Shown one piece after another: positions 59,930 through 64,000 of a stretch of 64,000 bases of DNA. Position numbers and translations under genes: made by a program. Origin of the DNA: Mesodorylaimus sp. YZB2_4 (Eukaryota; Nematoda; Enoplea; Dorylaimida; Dorylaimidae); NCBI GenBank assembly GCA_030248295.1, contig JASANH010000626.1:1302001-1366000 (forward strand). Direction: 5' to 3'. Numbering within the stretch: the stretch's first letter is position 1; each line of letters starts with the position of its first letter. The notes below the pieces were generated by a model. That model saw only the letters and a program-made list of their open reading frames with translations, ran no database searches and was not told the origin of the DNA.

Positions 59930-60350
59930 TGTAAGTGTGATTTGCATATCGCCCAACTTGCTGGGCGACCTAGGAATTTCTAGGGTGTGTAAGATCAGGT
60001 CGTTTGTGTTAGGTTAGGAAACTGGTTGCACCCTATACCCATGTGTATTAGAAATGTATATAAGGAACCCATTCTGCCATGCTCAGTCAGTAGTAGAGTT
60101 GCAGTCACTCGCTGGTACGTCGTAGTCATTCGTGATCTTCGTATTTCTTGCTTGTACGTCGGCTCGTATTAAACGATTTCAGTTGGTTGTCCGTGGTTTT
60201 CTTTTGGGCAATGTTCCGTGTGCCGAGTGGACGGCGATTCCGCCCATATCCAGCCCGATCTTTGGGTAAGCAGTCTTGTTGAGTGTAACCGTTTACTGTG
60301 TCCATATTAGGCTAGGCCAGTAAACTACGTTACACCAGCGTGGTGATGCA
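59930..60350 (+). mobile_element. LTR-like sequence (solo or 5' LTR)
   Basis: The segment opens TGTAAG and closes either at TTACA (60334), an inverted match to the opening, or at GATGCA (60350). Inside are a TATATAAG box (60057-60064) and an ATTAAA signal (60168-60173), the order expected of a U3-R-U5. TGGTGTCAGAGG at 60353-60364 resembles a primer-binding site for tRNA-Leu (usual form TGGTGTCAGAAG). No gag or pol follows, so it is a solo LTR or a stump. Boundaries are uncertain by some 20 bp. Confidence 0.5.
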
Positions 60351-60664
60351 ATTGGTGTCAGAGGAAGGCTCGACGTTAGTATTCTTGAAGCTGACCTCTC
60401 TTTGGCGTTACGGCCCATCGAGGGCTAGGGTCATGTTTCAACTATCTGAAATTTCTAATACGCGTACACCGTCGTCTGCAGGAAGTACAGTAGATCACAA
60501 GCGTGTGGTAACATGCTCATCAAAGATTATTCAAATTCTGCACGCGATCGGCTTATTTACGCAGGATGCTTATATTCTTTGTATCAATAATACTTCCACC
60601 GATGGCCCAAGAAATCTTCGAAAAGATCGACGCCACCGCCGGCACATCGTTGGCTCCGAAGGCC
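60351..60664. other. Possible internal remnant after the LTR
   Basis: Sequence after the primer-binding-site-like word. No retroelement protein can be read in any frame. Confidence 0.35.
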
Positions 60665-60733
60665 GGTGTCATGACGATGGCGGACACATTACGATGTCGA
60701 AATGTGTGCGGGGTTATCGTAAGGTGTCCGACC
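60665..60733. repeat. Imperfect palindrome, GGACACATTACGAT family
   Basis: CGGACACATTACGAT and, about 25 nt on, ATCGTAAGGTGTCCG are inverted at 14 of 15 positions. The same motif recurs at 61.29 and 61.50-61.58 kb. Confidence 0.65.
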
Positions 60734-61284
60734 AAAATAGACATTGTTTCTCCTCCATGACAACACGATTTGCCTTTTCCAAGCTTTTTACTGGTTATGT
60801 CTATCTAGTTATGCCACCACACTGTAGTTACTGTAGCTTGTCTCGGGTTTCCAAATTTATCCCTGTGTTTGATAAAGATCATACTTATAAATAACCAGCA
60901 ATCAGGTCAGAACTAATTGATATACGAGTATATGCTTCTGAATAACTCATTAGTATCAGTACTAACGTTAGTTCACACTTCGCTGTAGCATATACTGCGC
61001 TCTACCACACTGTACGACACTAAAAAAGAAAACACTTATTCCAGCGTTCTGGTGTTACAGCATTCTTGTTTTTAAAATGTCTAACAAGCCTTTAGAATGA
61101 GGAGCTCGTCAAACGGGGAGATGTATCACAGCTTATCCGTACAGATATTCCATTAGTAAATAAAGTCATTAATAAGTACTCATTCCAGGTCTAGTGCAAT
61201 TTGGCTATGCCTTTGCTCTTTTATAATTCGACCTTTTCTGTGAGGCTTTTGGCGTGTTCTTGGTTTGATTTCCCTAATTTAGCA
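60734..61284. other. Spacer between repeat copies
   Basis: AT-rich sequence, no feature recognised. Confidence 0.4.
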
Positions 61285-61580
<296 letters not shown>

Positions 61581-61779
61581 GACATCGGCGCTCCCGCTGC
61601 CGTCCCCGCCGCCCAATCAAAATGCAAGCAAGTCGAATCGGTCGATCGAGGAAGGCAGAAGGAATCGAAGTGATTCGATGATCTCGTGATCTCTTGTGTT
61701 CCGTGTGCTTCGGTAGTGTCATTCGAACCATTTCCGTGCGAACATATGTAAAATGCTTTCTTGTGTTAAATTGTGTTTT

Positions 61780-61975
61780 CTAGGACAGGAGACAGTTTGC
61801 CTGGGTCGAACTGGGACTCGGGATCGAACCGCACTCTATGCATTGCGTTTCTGCCTAGGCTCATGTCCATGAGGGTGAAGTTACATGAATTGAAATGTTT
61901 CGCCAGACTAACTGCGTGCCTGCGTGAGAGGCATACGCCTAACCTATCAGGCCACAAGTTCAGTTTTACCGTACC
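61780..61975 (-). repeat. Second tRNA-derived SINE fragment
   Basis: The minus strand shows an A box (TGGCCTGATAGG, 61954-61943) followed by the same GCCTCTCACGC block as the copy near 1.08 kb, and a B box (GGTTCGATCC, 61830-61821). A-to-B distance is about 124 nt, more than twice that of the first copy, so this one carries an insertion or is a composite. Confidence 0.5.
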
Positions 61976-64000
61976 GAACGTAGAGGCTCAACGCTGCACA
62001 CTCTTCGATGAAGCACATAAATTCGTATTTTATGAACAAGAAAAACAGGTAACCGCTGGTCCTGACGTGTCCCAGATTTTGAGATATTGATCTACTGGTC
62101 CCATGATTGCTCCTCACAACAGCTTGCATTAATCGGTAGTTCTAATCCTACTTGCCATAGTTGCCTTTCACTGCTGACCAGTCGACTCCCTATAGGCGCC
62201 AGCTTTTTCCAGGATATACAGTACTGTATTTATGCCAGTTCTGCTGATCGTGAGTGTCAACCAAAATACTAGGGGTGCCTATGAATATTTGACGACACTG
62301 TATTTCCTGATTGTCGTTTGTGATATACTGTAAGTGATTTGAATATCGCGCGCGCATGTTATACGCATCGATTCTCGTATGCTGTTTGAAAATGATTCAT
62401 CCGCAGACTAGAGGAGGCATAGGAGCGGAGTGCAAGCAGACTGTTGAGTGTTTGCTGAGACTTTGAGGTAAACGGCCTGGTTTGCTCATTGTACTTCAAT
62501 GTGCAGTCAGAATACCAATGCGCGTAAGATCGCTAACGCTACATCGTTCATACTGGGCCACACGTTTATCCAATCCACAGGGTTTCCAACACTCCAGCAA
62601 CAACCAAGAAAAAGGTGGAAATCTAGTGTTTCTACATATGTACAAAGATTCCTGCATCGAGAATCACTTACTGACAGTGAATAGGTACCCCATTAGTGAA
62701 GCCAGTGCTAAAAGATTCAGGGATGGAAGAGCCCCTAATATCCCAACGGCTGAACCTGTGGCGAGCCATTCACTTCCATCCACCAGTGGCCATTCCACCC
62801 AGAAAATTCAACGGTCCCTCCTTGCCTATTAGGTCAGAAAATGCTGACGGAAATCCGACGACAAAGTGAGAATACCTAGTTTTTTCGTACAGAATATTTT
62901 ACAAACAAAGTTTACCATCAAACAGGAAGAGTCACAAAGATGACTCATATTTCAGCGTCACAGCTAGAAAGGAAGCAAACGGTGCATTCTTCGTCCAATC
63001 CTGCTGATGATGATGACTAATAAACCTTTGAGAAGGAATGATAATGATTACCTTACCTACTTGTTATCATATTTTACATATAACAGTCTCACCGCTTGTG
63101 AAGCCTCCTTCTGGGAAGGTAAAACAGCATTGAGCGTAAGGACGTCTTGAGAAATTCAGAGACTTCTCTTCTCCAGTTCAGACCTTTCTGGTGCGGACCA
63201 GGAAGCAGTGTGCGGCGGTTTCGTTCATAAATCTGTCATCGTGTTTATTATTGTGAACATGCTGGTGACAAAGGGGGACTTTATCAGCCTGATGCATCTT
63301 ATAGTCTGGGATCACCACATCGCTGAGCTCCGGATTAAAAGCGGGGAATCCAAAAGCACAGGATGCACTTATGACGCACGGTGTAGGCCACTTTCTAATA
63401 TGTACTGTAGGTGCCCTAAGAGCGTCCGGCCGATAATGCGCAGACGATAGATTGTTCAAAGTTCGTGCGCTCGATGCAGAACTGCTACAATTTTTCGAGC
63501 GTACAACGCGATAAAGTAGACTGATGATCGACAGAACGCGATGGCAATGTCAGCCACGCTGATTCTGCTGAACATCTCCGTACCCTTGCATATGCACTAG
63601 TTATTGCTGCCAAGCTGAAACGAAGAGAAGCCGTCAAAAGTATAAAACTGGCACCAACATCAATTTAGACTCGATAAAGAGCAATTTTCATCAATTTAGC
63701 CATAGTTAATTCATTGTCATCAAAAGCTTTTCGGTTTAACACTCCCAAGACCAGATTTTTGAGGGTGAGCATAGCCCATACAGAACGAAGGCAAATGCCT
63801 GGATTTAGAGTCATTAGTTGGTTTGGATGAAGATGTACGGTACAATGCGGAGCGCAAGTGGTGAGTCGGGGGTACTGTGTTCACTAGGTGAGCTCCCATG
63901 AGATATTGTTTCGACTTTTTCAAACAAAGAACAAACGACAAGTTAGAAAATGACTTCATAAGCCCTGACAAAAGCATCCCGCTTACTTAGATACCGGGTT
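61976..64000. other. Gene-poor right end of the window
   Basis: Two kilobases with no recognisable gene, RNA or mobile element. Frames of up to 116 codons (62482-62832) have no domain. Confidence 0.45.

Overview
The window is nuclear DNA from an invertebrate animal, not a prokaryote. Coding regions are split by many short introns (mostly about 45-70 nt, a few of 300-900 nt) with clear GTAAG donors and TTTTCAG acceptors, and the families are metazoan: a GABA-type SLC6 transporter, insulin-like peptides, an ImpL2-like immunoglobulin protein, a class C GPCR, an NR2C/HR78-type nuclear receptor and F-box/LRR proteins. The insulin plus ImpL2 set and the intron style suggest an ecdysozoan. I cannot name the phylum from sequence alone.

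Layout. 1.5-5.3 kb: two housekeeping genes on the minus strand, an SLC35D-type nucleotide-sugar transporter and the TPR co-chaperone SGT. 5.4-11.6 kb: a repeat-rich interval with a 1.5-kb inverted-repeat transposon flanked by a 10-bp duplication, diverged minisatellites and two long hairpins. 11.7-15.5 kb: a 13-exon SLC6 transporter of the GABA (GAT) group, plus strand. 16.2-20.3 kb: an insulin-like peptide gene and, on the same strand, a two-Ig secreted protein of the ImpL2 type (a family that includes an insulin-binding protein in flies). 20.8-21.0 kb: a possible tiny secreted peptide. 25.2-28.2 kb: an F-box/LRR gene and a decayed paralogue. 29.2-35.0 kb: a very large class C GPCR with two Venus-flytrap modules in tandem. 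39.9-40.5 kb: a second insulin-like gene with its own TATA box. 44.5-47.9 kb: an NR2C-type nuclear receptor with long acidic insertions, below a CpG-rich region (48-50 kb). 51.0-51.6 kb: a Ly6-like secreted protein. 52.4-53.7 kb: another F-box/LRR gene. 54.2-56.5 kb: a broken LINE. 58.1-58.4 kb: a small two-exon secreted peptide. 59.9-60.4 kb: an LTR-like sequence. 60.6-61.6 kb: inverted copies of a GGACACATTACGAT motif around a 127-A run. The end carries a tRNA-derived SINE fragment and otherwise unrecognised sequence.

How the genes fit together. The strongest theme is peptide signalling: two insulin-like ligands with the same extra cysteine pair, a likely insulin-binding decoy between them, one or two further small secreted peptides and a large orphan class C receptor lie within about 42 kb. 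Whether the receptor relates to the peptides cannot be told from sequence. Gene models below were built by reading splice sites and phases by eye. All the listed multi-exon models close in frame.
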